Below, piece after piece: positions 37,652 to 48,602 of a DNA stretch of 64,000 bases. The stretch spans positions 62,001-126,000 of the forward strand of contig NZ_JAPNUE010000004.1 of assembly GCF_026626305.1 (NCBI RefSeq), written 5' to 3'. The stretch comes from Frigidibacter sp. RF13. GTDB lineage: Bacteria > Pseudomonadota > Alphaproteobacteria > Rhodobacterales > Rhodobacteraceae. Under the pieces are notes generated by a model that was given only the letters and a program-made list of their open reading frames with translations, ran no database searches and had not been told where the DNA came from. The translations under genes and the position numbers were made by a program. The first letter of the stretch is position 1; each line of letters opens with the position of its first letter.

Positions 37652-39373
37652 TCAGTGCGTCAGCCTCAGCTTGTTGATCGAGTTGGCGATGGCCGAGAAC
37701 ACATGCGAGATGTTCGAGCCGGATGTCAGGTAGTAATGCGCGGGAGAGGAGGCGCATTGTTTCAGTAGGGCCTGTCCGTCGGTCGGCGCTTCGAAAGCGA
37801 TCGTATAGACCTTGATGCCCTTGTCCTTCGCCGCGCTGCAGATCGAGAGCGTGAGCGAGTCCTTGCTGCCAGACACATAGCTCGTCGAGATCGAGTTGCT
37901 ATAGCCGGTGCGCCATTTGTTGCGCTCGGTGCTCGAGCCATAGACGCGATAGACGATATTGTCAGCCAGCCAGCGATGCGACATCAACGCCCAGACCTCT
38001 GGCCAAGTCAGCTGAACCGTCGTGTCACTGCCAGAGATGTCCCCGGTCTGCATGCCCCAAGGTTCGGAGCGCCAGCTTCCGGTATAGAGGCTGTAGTATT
38101 TGTTGCTGGACCGCGTCGGGTCATACCACGAAAAGCGCTTGTACCAGCTTGACCCGCTGTAGCCAGAGTTATTGGTATCGCTCATGAAAACCCGGCTCGG
38201 GCCGAAGTCGTAGTCATTCCCGTTAACGTCGCGCAGCCGGTATTCGGTTGTGTTTTCGCCGTCGGTCATGACCACGAGGACTTTCAGAACATCATTGTTC
38301 TTCGAACCGTCCGCATGCGTGAAGCCATATGGGCGACCGGCCACCGAACCGCCGATCTTTCCATCGGCGATCATTGCGGCGACCACCGGCGCCATGGACG
38401 GATCAAGCAGCGCCGCGCCCCATTTGGTTCCGATATCGATCGAGGTATTGCCGCTGGCGGACAGCGCATTGATCTTGTTCTTGAGTGCGCTTGCATCCGC
38501 TGAGAGCGGCAGGATAGCGCGCGAGGTCTCGCTGTTTTCCGGGCAGTTGAACAGTTGCGGCGGATTGGCCGCTGAATAGAAGGGGTCGAAGTGGCCATTC
38601 AGTTGGTATTGATGGTCCAGCGCTCCGGGCGGAGTGCCGATCGGCGTCGACTTGGGCTGGACGCCCGTCTTGGTGAAATCGCCTGAGGCGAACTCCAGGC
38701 AGGATGAGTTCGTATGCTCGGCAGTGTGCCAGAAATATTCAAGAAGATCGGGGCCGAGCGAGACCTGTGTCGAATAGCTCACGATCGACATCGACAGTTT
38801 GCCGGTCTCGACCGACTCGAACATCTGGTCGACGAAGGACTTCGCTGCCGGTTTGAGGTTGGTGAGGCGGTTGTTCGAGTTCATCGAACCCGACACATCA
38901 AGCACGAGCGAGATCTCGACGCTGCCGATCTTCTCTTCCGCGGTGCTGGCGGTGGGGGTCTGAAGCGTCGGAACACCGACCATCTTCATGAACCAGGTCG
39001 GCATCGAGGTGCTGGCAGTGACCTTCACCTCGCTGCCGAACTCATCCTTGGTGCAGGTGATCTGATCATCGCTCGGCGTGCCAGCCCCGGCCTTAACGAA
39101 CCAATCCTTCACGACTGCCTTGCAATCAAGCGTCTGGTCCATGTCGGCGGCGGCCAGAACCGCGCGGTCGATGGTTGCCTGAAGCTTCGTGCGCCGTTCC
39201 TCGAACCGCATCAGGTCGAGCGCCATGCCCGCGATCAAAAGCATCGAGACGAACAGGAACATGCCGAAAATCAGCATCGACCCTTCGTCCGCGCGGTGGT
39301 ACCGAATGAGCGACTGTCTGGCGCGGCGCACCAAACCCGTCGCGGACGTCGCGGGCATCCCCTGAACCGGCAT
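37652..39373 (-). CDS. TadG-like protein with von Willebrand factor A domain
   Basis: 573 residues. N-tail RYHRADEGSMLIFGM, then a membrane helix (about 33-53) and the TadG start LMRFEERRTKLQATIDRAVLAAA. A vWA domain starts near residue 151: SVEISLVLDVSGSMNSNN has the metal-adhesion D-x-S-x-S motif (159-163). A second MIDAS element is near VLVVMTDGENTTEYR. It ends with a C-terminal block for metal-dependent adhesion (IKVYTIAFEAPTDGQAL). ATG at 39373 follows GGAGAAGGAACG. First gene of the leftward unit; likely an adhesive surface component of a Tad-like apparatus. Confidence 0.85.
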   Translation of the reverse strand: MPVQGMPATSATGLVRRARQSLIRYHRADEGSMLIFGMFLFVSMLLIAGMALDLMRFEERRTKLQATIDRAVLAAADMDQTLDCKAVVKDWFVKAGAGTPSDDQITCTKDEFGSEVKVTASTSMPTWFMKMVGVPTLQTPTASTAEEKIGSVEISLVLDVSGSMNSNNRLTNLKPAAKSFVDQMFESVETGKLSMSIVSYSTQVSLGPDLLEYFWHTAEHTNSSCLEFASGDFTKTGVQPKSTPIGTPPGALDHQYQLNGHFDPFYSAANPPQLFNCPENSETSRAILPLSADASALKNKINALSASGNTSIDIGTKWGAALLDPSMAPVVAAMIADGKIGGSVAGRPYGFTHADGSKNNDVLKVLVVMTDGENTTEYRLRDVNGNDYDFGPSRVFMSDTNNSGYSGSSWYKRFSWYDPTRSSNKYYSLYTGSWRSEPWGMQTGDISGSDTTVQLTWPEVWALMSHRWLADNIVYRVYGSSTERNKWRTGYSNSISTSYVSGSKDSLTLSICSAAKDKGIKVYTIAFEAPTDGQALLKQCASSPAHYYLTSGSNISHVFSAIANSINKLRLTH

Positions 39374-39808
39374 GATCGTTCCTTCTCCGTAGCAGCACCC
39401 TGCCCGCGAAAATGGCGCAGGCAGCACGAGAAATATTTGGGACCGACCATGGCGCGTCGAGTGTGGCGAAAATTGGGCGGACTGCGGGCGGTGACGCGGA
39501 AAGTCCAAGGCCCGTGAACAATCGCGGCTGGTCGCGGGGATTTCGCCCTGATAACCGCCTCACGCATCGCCATGGCCACTCCGCGACGCGCCCGCCCGTT
39601 AGCGCAAAAGCTTGCAGAGCGCCGGTCCCGGCCCGGTCAAACTGTAGGATTCTGTCGGGCAAACCGGCGCGATTGGCCCCGCCTGGGGTTGTGAAAGCGA
39701 CATTTCTCGTTAACCAAGCGACTATAGAGTGCGCGCCCTTAGAGCAGATGCGCTCTGTCCCTGCGCCCCGGCGAGGCGGGCGCCGGTTCCGACAGTCTGG
39801 AGGATCTC
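39374..39808. other. Divergent promoter region between tadG-like gene and glutamate-type dehydrogenase
   Basis: 435 bp with no supported gene. It must carry promoters for both divergent genes. TATAGA (near 39723) downstream of GTTAACC is a possible -10 box for the dehydrogenase, whose ribosome-binding site is TGGAGG just before 39809. No terminator or repeat is evident. Open frames across it match nothing I know. Confidence 0.4.
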
Positions 39809-41245
<1,437 letters not shown>

Positions 41246-41313
41246 TTTCGGAAGGCCTTGCGCCGCTGACTGCCAATAGGCGAATCGTTTTCGCCGTCAA
41301 AATGCCGCGAGGT

Positions 41314-41354
41314 ATGACCTCCGCCACGACAGACCGGCGGAGGTCATCTCTTTT
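41314..41354 (+). terminator. Terminator of the dehydrogenase gene
   Basis: ATGACCTCCGCC (41314-41325) pairs exactly with GGCGGAGGTCAT (41336-41347), loop ACGACAGACC, followed by CTCTTTTG. It ends the transcript 69-102 bp after the stop codon. Confidence 0.88.
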
Positions 41355-41362
41355 GTGCGAAG

Positions 41363-41406
41363 TTGGACACAATGTACGTCCGTACGAGTTCATTTGTTCT
41401 TGGACA
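41363..41406 (+). promoter_or_regulatory. Candidate operator region upstream of the rightward Tad-like pair
   Basis: GTACG-TC-CGTAC (41374-41385) is a perfect palindrome. It is flanked by two copies of TTGGACA (41363-41369 and 41400-41406, 37 bp apart). The region lies between the terminator and the TadE-like gene at 41529, where a promoter is needed. No convincing -35/-10 pair was found, so the role is tentative. Confidence 0.4.
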
Positions 41407-41528
41407 TGCGTATTATAGCCTTGCTTACGTCTGCGCCCAATTCTTGCCACATTCTGGGCTACCCAAATGCTCTTGGGGGAAGTCTGCCTGCCAGCGTTCT
41501 GGGGTGGGTCTAGGGAAAGGGCAACGAA

Positions 41529-41930
41529 ATGGGCCTGCGTTTTCTGCGCGCCCGTCGCGAATTTGAGCGTGACGAAGAGGGTGCCGTTACGATTGAAGCC
41601 TTGCTTTGGATGCCGATGTTTTTCTACGTCCTCGCGCTCAGCGTAGACGTATCAATGATTTTTCATGCCTACAGCCGGGTCATTCGTGTCGTCGAGGACG
41701 TGAACCGCGGACTGTCTATCGGTCGGATCACCACGGTCAGCGAAGGGGAATCCAAGATCGCATCAAGCCTTGGCGATTATACGGGGGTCAAAAGCAAGAT
41801 CACCATCGTTGACAATGTCATCGTCAGCGATGTGTCGGTACCGGTCTCGAGCCTCGTGGTTCTGGGCGCGATCAAGCCGATGCTCGGCAAGAGCATCGAG
41901 GTCAAGACCCAGCAGTATGTGGAGTTCTGA
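41529..41930 (+). CDS. TadE-like protein
   Basis: 133 residues. N-tail RREFERDEEGAVTIEALLWM, where Gly followed five residues later by Glu matches the TadE/TadF prepilin-peptidase pattern, then a membrane helix (about 20-43, ending SVDVSMIFHAYS). The remaining ~85 residues would be extracytoplasmic. Start ATG at 41529 follows AAAGGGCAACGAA. One base separates its stop from the ATG of the next, larger gene, so they form an operon divergent in type from the three leftward genes. Confidence 0.8.
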   Translation: MGLRFLRARREFERDEEGAVTIEALLWMPMFFYVLALSVDVSMIFHAYSRVIRVVEDVNRGLSIGRITTVSEGESKIASSLGDYTGVKSKITIVDNVIVSDVSVPVSSLVVLGAIKPMLGKSIEVKTQQYVEF

Positions 41931-41931
41931 G

Positions 41932-43326
41932 ATGTTCAGCCTTCGCAAATCTCACAGCCGTTTCCGGTCCGAAACCGAAGGGTCGATGACGGTCTACGGC
42001 ATCTTCATCTTCCTGACGATGGGCTGTCTGGTTGGTCTCACGCTCGATGTAGCCAACGCCTACAAGGCGCGGTCCGAGATTCAGGTCGCCGCCGACGCTG
42101 CCGCGCATGCAGCGCTGTTGCTTCGCCTCAAAGAAGGCAACAACGCTGCGATCAGCAAGGCTGTTGCCGTGGCGAACCACAATCTGTCGCTGACCAAGGC
42201 CGCTTCCACGACGATCACGGCGAGCGACATCACCTTCGGACAGTGGGACCGAGATACAAGGCACTTCACCCCTCACGCAACGCCTGTGAACGCCGTGCGC
42301 GTGATGGCCGGACGTACGCATGATAGAAACAACAGCCTTGGGACAATCTTCCTCGGCATGAGTGGCTTGGATGCCTGGGACATCAACGTCGCCACGGTGA
42401 TGGAGACCTACCGCCCGCCTTGTCTGCGCGAGGGGTTCGTGGCCGACCAGGTAGTCGACATCCAGTCGAACAACAGGTTCGGCGCTGGTTTCTGCGTTCA
42501 CTCGAACGACTCAATCAAGATCAACCAGAACAACGTGTTCGAAGCGGGCACTATCGTTTCGATGCCCAGTCTGGACGATCTGCAGGTCAGCGCGTCGGGA
42601 TTTGTCAAGAACGATGGTCTGGTCGATGCGTTGCGGGAGTCGTTCTACAAGATCCGCATTATCAACCGGATCACGGATATCAATGATGCTCTGCGGTCAG
42701 CCAATTTCACCAAACTCAGGGAGATGACGGCCAAGACTGAAACGTCGATGACAGGTGGTATCCAATATCTGACAAATTCGACCACCCATTCCGTCGATGT
42801 GGGCGCCAAGGCCGGATCAGGTAAAGATGTGCTCAGCCCGGCTGACCTGAATGCTAACGCTGTGAACATCGTGAGCTGCTCATCGAAAGGGCGGCTGGAT
42901 CTGGAACCGGGCGCGGTCTTTAGCAACCTGGCGATCCTGACCGATTGTGCCGTCGATGTCCGGCCGGGTGTCACGCTGAAGAATATGATCCTTTCGACTA
43001 CAAGTACGGACACCTACTCGATCCAGACGCCCTCGGGAAATTCGGGCGGATCGATCAACTTCGGCGACGACGATGGTTGCGAAGAGGGTGGCGGCGCCCA
43101 TCTTGTAACCCTCGGCGGGATCAAGACGGCCGCGAACCTGAACGTCTACGGGTCGCAGTTCCTCGCGGCCAAGGATATCCAGTTTGCGGCGAACGCCGAT
43201 GGACTCGAGGGGATTTCGTTGATTTCGGGCGGCAAGATCGACAGTACGTCCAACATTGATGTCGGCTTCTGCGGCACGGGTATGGGCGATAATTTCGAGA
43301 TCGATTACTTCCGCCTCGCGCTCTGA
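41932..43326 (+). CDS. TadG-like surface protein with repeat-rich, possibly beta-helical C-terminus
   Basis: 464 residues. TadG-like start: RSETEGSMTVYG, a membrane helix at about 19-40, then DVANAYKARSEIQVAADAAA. The following ~330 residues contain no known catalytic motif. From about residue 170 on, short turns rich in N, G, D and S recur (IQSNNRFGAGFCVHSNDSIK, DLEPGAVFSNLAILTDCAV, DVRPGVTLKNMILSTTST, GGIKTAANLNVYGSQFLAAK), which suggests a right-handed beta-helix or polymer-forming domain. Several Cys could form disulfides. Codon use is slightly less GC-biased than neighbours. A new structural surface protein is plausible. Confidence 0.75.
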   Translation: MFSLRKSHSRFRSETEGSMTVYGIFIFLTMGCLVGLTLDVANAYKARSEIQVAADAAAHAALLLRLKEGNNAAISKAVAVANHNLSLTKAASTTITASDITFGQWDRDTRHFTPHATPVNAVRVMAGRTHDRNNSLGTIFLGMSGLDAWDINVATVMETYRPPCLREGFVADQVVDIQSNNRFGAGFCVHSNDSIKINQNNVFEAGTIVSMPSLDDLQVSASGFVKNDGLVDALRESFYKIRIINRITDINDALRSANFTKLREMTAKTETSMTGGIQYLTNSTTHSVDVGAKAGSGKDVLSPADLNANAVNIVSCSSKGRLDLEPGAVFSNLAILTDCAVDVRPGVTLKNMILSTTSTDTYSIQTPSGNSGGSINFGDDDGCEEGGGAHLVTLGGIKTAANLNVYGSQFLAAKDIQFAANADGLEGISLISGGKIDSTSNIDVGFCGTGMGDNFEIDYFRLAL

Positions 43327-43343
43327 GGCGACCGCATCACCCT

Positions 43344-43378
43344 AACGGCCCGGATCCTGTCCGGGCCGTTTCGCTTTT
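43344..43378 (+). terminator. Terminator of the TadG-like gene
   Basis: AACGGCCCGGA (43344-43354) and TCCGGGCCGTT (43360-43370) form a perfect 11-bp stem with a TCCTG loop, followed by TCGCTTTTG. It stops transcription before the sox operon. Confidence 0.88.
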
Positions 43379-43503
43379 GTCGCGCCGATGTGAGCGGAAC
43401 GACAGATTTCCGTCGCAAAAACGCTTGGCCTTTCGCGTCGCCCATCGCAAGATCGGCCAAAGGCGGGGCGCGGCGATCCCGCAGCGGGCGGGGACGGGCG
43501 GTA

Positions 43504-44754
43504 ATGCGCTATTCGGGTTTGAAGATCCTGACCGAGGGTCTCTTCGGCAATCGGGGCTGGAAACCGGTCTGGCGCGAGCCCGACCCGAAGGCCGAGTATG
43601 ACGTGGTGATCATCGGCGGCGGCGGGCATGGGCTTTCAACCGCCTATTACCTCGCGAAGAACCACGGGATCACCAATGTCGCGGTCCTGGAGAAAGGCTA
43701 TCTCGGCGGCGGCAATGTCGGGCGCAACACCACCATTGTAAGGGCCAATTACTTCCTGCCCGGCAATCAGGAATTCTACAGCCATTCGCTGAAATTGTGG
43801 GAAAAGCTCGAGGGCGAGCTGAACTACAATGTGATGCATTCCCAGCGCGGCCTCATCAACCTTTTCCATTCCGACGGCCAGCGCGACGCGTTCGCCCGGC
43901 GCGGAAATGCGATGATCAACCAGGGCGACGATGCGATCCTCTTGGATCGCGAGGGCGTGCGGCGCCTGCTGCCCTACCTCGATTTCGACCAGACCCGTTT
44001 TCCGATCTACGGCGGCCTGCATCATCCGCGCGGCGGCTCTGCCCGCCATGACGCGGTGGCCTGGGGGTATGCGCGCGGCGCGGACCAGCGCGGCATCGAC
44101 CTCATCCAGAACTGCGAAGTGACCGGGATCGATATCGAGAACGGCAAGGTGCGCGGCGTCCGGACGACGCGCGGCGCGATCCGGGCGAAGAAGGTGGCGA
44201 TCGTGGTCGCGGGCCGCTCAAGCCAGGTCGCGGCAATGGCGGGCATGCGGCTGCCGATCGAAAGCCATGTATTGCAGGCCTTCGTGACCGAGGGGCTGAA
44301 GCCGGTGATCGACCATGTGATATCTTTCGGGATGGGGCATTTCTACATCTCGCAATCCGACAAGGGCGGGCTCGTCTTCGGCGGAGATCTCGATTTCTAC
44401 GCCTCCTACGCCGCCCGGGGCAACCTGCCGATGGTCGAACATGTGATGGAGGCGGGAATGACGCTGATGCCGATGATCGGCAAGGCGAAGGTGCTCAGGT
44501 CCTGGGGCGGGATCATGGACATGTCGCCCGATGGCTCGCCCATCATCGACAGGACGCCGACCGAGGGGCTCTACCTCAATTGCGGCTGGAACTACGGGGG
44601 GTTCAAGGCGGTGCCGGCCAGCGGATGGTGCCTCGCCCATCTGATCGCCACCGGCGAAAGCCACGAAGTCGCCCGCCGCTTCCGCCTGAACCGTTTCGCC
44701 ACCGGCCACCTCCTCGACGAGGAAGGGACCGGCAGCCAACATAACCTGCACTGA
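43504..44754 (+). CDS. soxB: Sarcosine oxidase, beta subunit
   Basis: FAD/FMN-containing subunit that oxidises sarcosine (N-methylglycine) to glycine and formaldehyde, or 5,10-methylene-THF with folate. 416 residues. N-terminal block DVVIIGGGGHGLSTAYYLAK is the FAD motif; GGNVGRNTTIVRANYF contains the covalent-FMN His region in homologues (here NTTIVRAN). The C-terminal GSPIIDRTP motif is also typical. ATG at 43504. First of soxB-D-A-G, the usual order. Confidence 0.95.
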   Translation: MRYSGLKILTEGLFGNRGWKPVWREPDPKAEYDVVIIGGGGHGLSTAYYLAKNHGITNVAVLEKGYLGGGNVGRNTTIVRANYFLPGNQEFYSHSLKLWEKLEGELNYNVMHSQRGLINLFHSDGQRDAFARRGNAMINQGDDAILLDREGVRRLLPYLDFDQTRFPIYGGLHHPRGGSARHDAVAWGYARGADQRGIDLIQNCEVTGIDIENGKVRGVRTTRGAIRAKKVAIVVAGRSSQVAAMAGMRLPIESHVLQAFVTEGLKPVIDHVISFGMGHFYISQSDKGGLVFGGDLDFYASYAARGNLPMVEHVMEAGMTLMPMIGKAKVLRSWGGIMDMSPDGSPIIDRTPTEGLYLNCGWNYGGFKAVPASGWCLAHLIATGESHEVARRFRLNRFATGHLLDEEGTGSQHNLH

Positions 44755-44766
44755 GGGAGGCAGACG

Positions 44767-45096
44767 ATGCGCATCACCTGTCCCCTCTGCGGCACCCGCG
44801 ACCGACGCGAGTTCACCTATTACGGCGCGCGCGATTATCTCAACCGGCCGGGTGCGGAGGCGGCGCCCGAGGCCTGGGACGATTACCTGCATCTGCGCGA
44901 CAACCCGGCGGGGCGGACCGAGGATCTCTGGTATCACGAACAGGGCTGCGCCGCCTGGCTCTGCATTGAGCGCGATACGGTCACGCACGAGATTTTCGCC
45001 GTGCGGCTGGTGGCGGACCAGTCGGGCACGTCCAAGACCGGGGCGAAGAAGCCGCGCCGGAAACCGGCCGGAAAGGCTGCGGAGGGGCAGGCATGA
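44767..45096 (+). CDS. soxD: Sarcosine oxidase, delta subunit
   Basis: Small zinc-binding subunit, 109 residues: MRITCPLCGTRDRREFTYYG gives a CPxCG pair, and the other ligands come from HEQGCAAWLCIERDT. A lysine-rich tail follows (KPRRKPAGKAAEGQ). Structural part of heterotetrameric sarcosine oxidase. The stop overlaps the soxA ATG by 4 bp. Start follows GGGAGGCAG. Confidence 0.95.
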   Translation: MRITCPLCGTRDRREFTYYGARDYLNRPGAEAAPEAWDDYLHLRDNPAGRTEDLWYHEQGCAAWLCIERDTVTHEIFAVRLVADQSGTSKTGAKKPRRKPAGKAAEGQA

Positions 45097-48032
45097 GGCT
45101 CGCCGGGAAAGGCATCATCGACCGCGGCCAGACTGTCGGCTTCCGCTTCGACGGGCGGGACTATACCGGGTTCGAGGGCGATACGCTCGCCTCGGCGCTT
45201 CTGGCGGCGGGCGTGAAACTGTTCGGCCGGTCCTTCAAGTACCACCGTCCGCGAGGGCTTCTGTCGGCGGGGTCGGAGGAGCCGAACGCGCTTGTCACAA
45301 TCGGTCATGGCGCGGCACAGGTGCCTAACGCGCGCGCCACGCAGGTCGAGATCCACGGCGGGCTAGATGCGCGCAGCCAGAACCGCTGGCCCTCGCTCTC
45401 GCTCGACGTGATGGCGGTCAATGACCTCATGGCGCCCTTCTTCGGCGCAGGGTTTTACTACAAGACCTTCATGTGGCCGCGCAGCTTCTGGGAAAAGCTC
45501 TATGAACCGGCGATCCGCCGCGCGGCGGGCCTTGGCGCCCTGTCACGCAAGCACAACGAGGATCATTACGAAAAGGCCCATGCCTTCTGCGATCTGCTGG
45601 TGATCGGCGCGGGGCCCGCCGGCCTGATGGCGGCACTGGCCGCCGGTCGGGCCGGGGCGCGGGTGATCCTGGCGGACGAGGATTTCCTGCCCGGCGGGCG
45701 GCTCAATGCCGAGGTCGAGGAAGTGGGCGGTCAGCCCGGCGCCCAATGGGCGAAAGGCGTTGCCGAGGAACTGGGAAGCCTGCCGAACGTCCGCCTTATG
45801 ACCCGCACCACGGTGACCGGCGCCTATGATGACGGCACTTATGGCGCCTTGGAACGCGTGGGCCTGCACGTCGCGCGGGCGCCGAAGGACCTGCCGCGCG
45901 AATGCTTCTGGCGGATCGTCGCCAGGCGCGCGATCCTCGCCTCCGGCGCGCAGGAACGGATGATCGCCTTCCCGATGAACGACCGGCCCGGCGTGATGCA
46001 GGCGGGCGCGGTGCGCGCCTATCTGAACCGCTATGGCGTCGCGGCGGGCCAGAAGGTCGCGCTTTTCGCAGCGAACGATCAGGCCCACCGCACCGCGCGC
46101 GACCTTGCCGCCGCCGGTATCGAGATCGCCGCCGTCATCGACCCACGCGCCGATGCCCCCGCCGCGACCGACTGGCGGGTGATCCCGGGTGGTGCGGTCG
46201 TGGGCACGAAAGGGCGGCTGGGGCTCAGCGAGATCAGCGTGCGGACGGAGGGCGGCGCGGTCGAGAAGATCGCTGCCGATTGCCTCGCCGTCTCGGGCGG
46301 CTGGAACCCGGCCCTGCACCTTGCCTGCCACCGGAACGGCCGGCCCGATTGGCGGGACGAGATCGCAGCCTTCGTGCCGCGCCCGGGCATGGTGCCAGGG
46401 ATGATGGTCGCGGGGGCCGCGAATGGCGCCTTTTCGACCGCCGCCGCGCTGGCCGAAGGGCTTTCCGCCGCCGAGGAGGCGCTTGCGGCGCTCGGGCGCA
46501 AGTCCGCGAAACTCGAGGCGCCCCGTGCGGAGAATGGCACACAGAACTTCAACGCCTACTGGCAGGTGCCTGATACGGAAGGCCGCGCCTGGCTCGACTT
46601 CGCCAATGATGTGACGGTGAAGGATGTGAAGCTGTCCGCACAGGAAGGCTTCCGCTCGGTCGAACATATGAAGCGCTACACCACACAGGGCATGGCGCCG
46701 GATCAGGGCAAGAACTCGAATGTGGCCGCGCTGGCGATCCTTGCAGACGCGACCGGACGCGCAATCCCTGAAACCGGCACCACCACCTTCCGCCCGCCCT
46801 ATACGCCGGTGTCCATTGCCGCGATGGGCGCGGGCGGGCAGGGCAAGGGCTTTGCGCCCCAACGCTTCACCACATCGCACAAGGCCGCCCAGGAACGCGG
46901 CGCGCCGATGATCGAGGCCGGGCTCTGGTACCGGCCCTCCTATTTCCCAAGGCCCGGCGAAACCTCTTGGCGGCAATCCTGCGACCGCGAGGTGATCGCG
47001 GTCAGGAACAGGGTGGGCATCTGCGATGTCTCGACCTTGGGCAAGATCGACATTCAGGGGCCGGACGCGGGCCGGTTTCTCGATTTCCTCTATACGAACA
47101 GCTTTTCCACGCTGAAGCCCGGACGGGTCCGTTATGGGCTCATGCTGCGCGAGGACGGGATGGTGATGGACGATGGCACCACCGCCTGCCTTGCGCGTGA
47201 CCATTATCTGATGACGACCACCACCGCCGCTGCGGGTCAGGTCATGCGCCATATCGACTTCGTCCAGCAGGCCTTCTGCGCCGACTGGCAGGTGCGCGCC
47301 ATTTCGGTCACCGAACACTGGGCGCAGTTCGCGGTCGCGGGGCCTTTGGCGCGCGAGCTTCTGAATTCGATGCTCGACGAGCCGATCGACGCGGCAAGCT
47401 TTCCCTTCCTGTCTTGCGGCATGGTGAAGATTGGCGGGGTTCAGGCGCGGCTCTACCGCATTTCCTTCTCGGGCGAGCTTGGCTACGAGATTGCCGTGCC
47501 CGCCCGCTATGGCGAAGCGCTCTATCGCGATCTGGTGGCGCGAGCGGAAAGCTTCGGCGGATGCGCCTACGGGATGGAGGCGCTGAATGTGCTTCGGATC
47601 GAAAAGGGCTTCATCACCCACGCCGAAATCCATGGCCGGGTCACCGCCTTCGACATAGGCCTTCAGGGGATGGTGAGCGAAAAGAAGGAGTTCATCGGCA
47701 AGGCAGCAAGCCAGCGGCCGGGTCTTTCGGGGCCGGAACGCGAGCAGCTTGTCGGGCTGAAGCCCTTGGGTGCGGAAAAGCCGGTCACGGCGGGCGCGCA
47801 TCTCTTCGATCCGGGCGCTGCGCCGGTCCGCGAGAATGATCAGGGCTATGTGACCTCGGTCTGCTGGTCGCCTACGTTGCAATCCCACCTCGGGATCGGT
47901 TTTCTGAAGAACGGCCGCGCCCGGCACGGCCAGTCCGTGCGCCTCGTCGACCATCTGCGCGGGATCGACCTTCTGTGCGAAGTGACCCATCCCGTCTTCT
48001 TCGACCCCGACGGAGGACGCGCCCGTGGCTAA
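45093..48032 (+). CDS. soxA: Sarcosine oxidase, alpha subunit
   Basis: Large subunit of 979 residues. The N-terminal ferredoxin-like part has RSFKYHRPRGLLSAGSEEPN; the NAD-binding domain starts at FCDLLVIGAGPAGLMAALAA (GAGPAG 172-177). From about residue 610 a GcvT-type aminomethyltransferase domain binds tetrahydrofolate (GICDVSTLGKIDIQGPDAG, YGLMLREDGMVMDDGTT, then the C-terminal barrel). Together with SoxBDG it couples demethylation to C1 units. Overlaps soxD by 4 bp and soxG by 8 bp. Confidence 0.96.
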   Translation: MRLAGKGIIDRGQTVGFRFDGRDYTGFEGDTLASALLAAGVKLFGRSFKYHRPRGLLSAGSEEPNALVTIGHGAAQVPNARATQVEIHGGLDARSQNRWPSLSLDVMAVNDLMAPFFGAGFYYKTFMWPRSFWEKLYEPAIRRAAGLGALSRKHNEDHYEKAHAFCDLLVIGAGPAGLMAALAAGRAGARVILADEDFLPGGRLNAEVEEVGGQPGAQWAKGVAEELGSLPNVRLMTRTTVTGAYDDGTYGALERVGLHVARAPKDLPRECFWRIVARRAILASGAQERMIAFPMNDRPGVMQAGAVRAYLNRYGVAAGQKVALFAANDQAHRTARDLAAAGIEIAAVIDPRADAPAATDWRVIPGGAVVGTKGRLGLSEISVRTEGGAVEKIAADCLAVSGGWNPALHLACHRNGRPDWRDEIAAFVPRPGMVPGMMVAGAANGAFSTAAALAEGLSAAEEALAALGRKSAKLEAPRAENGTQNFNAYWQVPDTEGRAWLDFANDVTVKDVKLSAQEGFRSVEHMKRYTTQGMAPDQGKNSNVAALAILADATGRAIPETGTTTFRPPYTPVSIAAMGAGGQGKGFAPQRFTTSHKAAQERGAPMIEAGLWYRPSYFPRPGETSWRQSCDREVIAVRNRVGICDVSTLGKIDIQGPDAGRFLDFLYTNSFSTLKPGRVRYGLMLREDGMVMDDGTTACLARDHYLMTTTTAAAGQVMRHIDFVQQAFCADWQVRAISVTEHWAQFAVAGPLARELLNSMLDEPIDAASFPFLSCGMVKIGGVQARLYRISFSGELGYEIAVPARYGEALYRDLVARAESFGGCAYGMEALNVLRIEKGFITHAEIHGRVTAFDIGLQGMVSEKKEFIGKAASQRPGLSGPEREQLVGLKPLGAEKPVTAGAHLFDPGAAPVRENDQGYVTSVCWSPTLQSHLGIGFLKNGRARHGQSVRLVDHLRGIDLLCEVTHPVFFDPDGGRARG

Positions 48033-48573
48033 GCTCATCGCCAAACCTGCCGCGGGCGAGCTTTTGCCCGTCACCATCGGTTCTCTGACCCTGTCGGACA
48101 TGCCGCAGGAGCGGATCACGGCGATCGCCCCCTATCCGGGCAAGATCGAGGCGGTTTCGAACGCGCTCGAAAGGCTCGGGCTGGCTTTCCCGGCGCCCGG
48201 CGCCTCGCAGCAGGCCGCCAAGGCGCGCATCCTCTGGGCCGGGCGGGACCTTGCCTTCCTGATCGGTGCAGCGCCGCCCGCGGGCCTTGGCCCGATTGCC
48301 GCGCAGACGGATCAGAGCGACGGCTGGGCGGGTCTTGCCCTCTCGGGGCCGGGCGTCGAGGCCGCACTCGCGCGGCTCGTGCCGCTCGACCTGTCGCTTG
48401 CCGCCTTTCCCGAAGGCGCGACGGCACGCACGGCGTTGGGGCATATCACGATCCTTCTCCACCGGACGGGCGCGGAGAACTTCGCCCTCTACCTTTTCCG
48501 CTCGATGATCGCGACTGCGATCCATGAGCTGGAAACGGTCATGCGTGCCCTTCTGGCGCGCGCCAGCCTCTGA
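48025..48573 (+). CDS. soxG: Sarcosine oxidase, gamma subunit
   Basis: Small subunit of the enzyme, 182 residues, with a GcvT/SoxG fold: DMPQERITAIAPYPGKIEAV, QTDQSDGWAGLALSGPGVEA, LGHITILLHRTGAENFALYL. It bridges the folate domain. Start overlaps soxA by 8 bp. A GC stem-loop follows at 48582. The operon lacks folD, purU or a serine-hydroxymethyltransferase neighbour here, so C1 handling is encoded elsewhere. Confidence 0.93.
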   Translation: MAKLIAKPAAGELLPVTIGSLTLSDMPQERITAIAPYPGKIEAVSNALERLGLAFPAPGASQQAAKARILWAGRDLAFLIGAAPPAGLGPIAAQTDQSDGWAGLALSGPGVEAALARLVPLDLSLAAFPEGATARTALGHITILLHRTGAENFALYLFRSMIATAIHELETVMRALLARASL

Positions 48574-48581
48574 AGGCGGAA

Positions 48582-48602
48582 GCGGGGGGTTCACACCCCC
48601 GC
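48582..48602 (+). terminator. Stem-loop after soxG
   Basis: GCGGGGG (48582-48588) pairs with CCCCCGC (48596-48602) around a 7-base loop, just after the soxG stop. No T-run follows, so it may be a weak or Rho-assisted stop rather than an intrinsic terminator. Confidence 0.5.
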
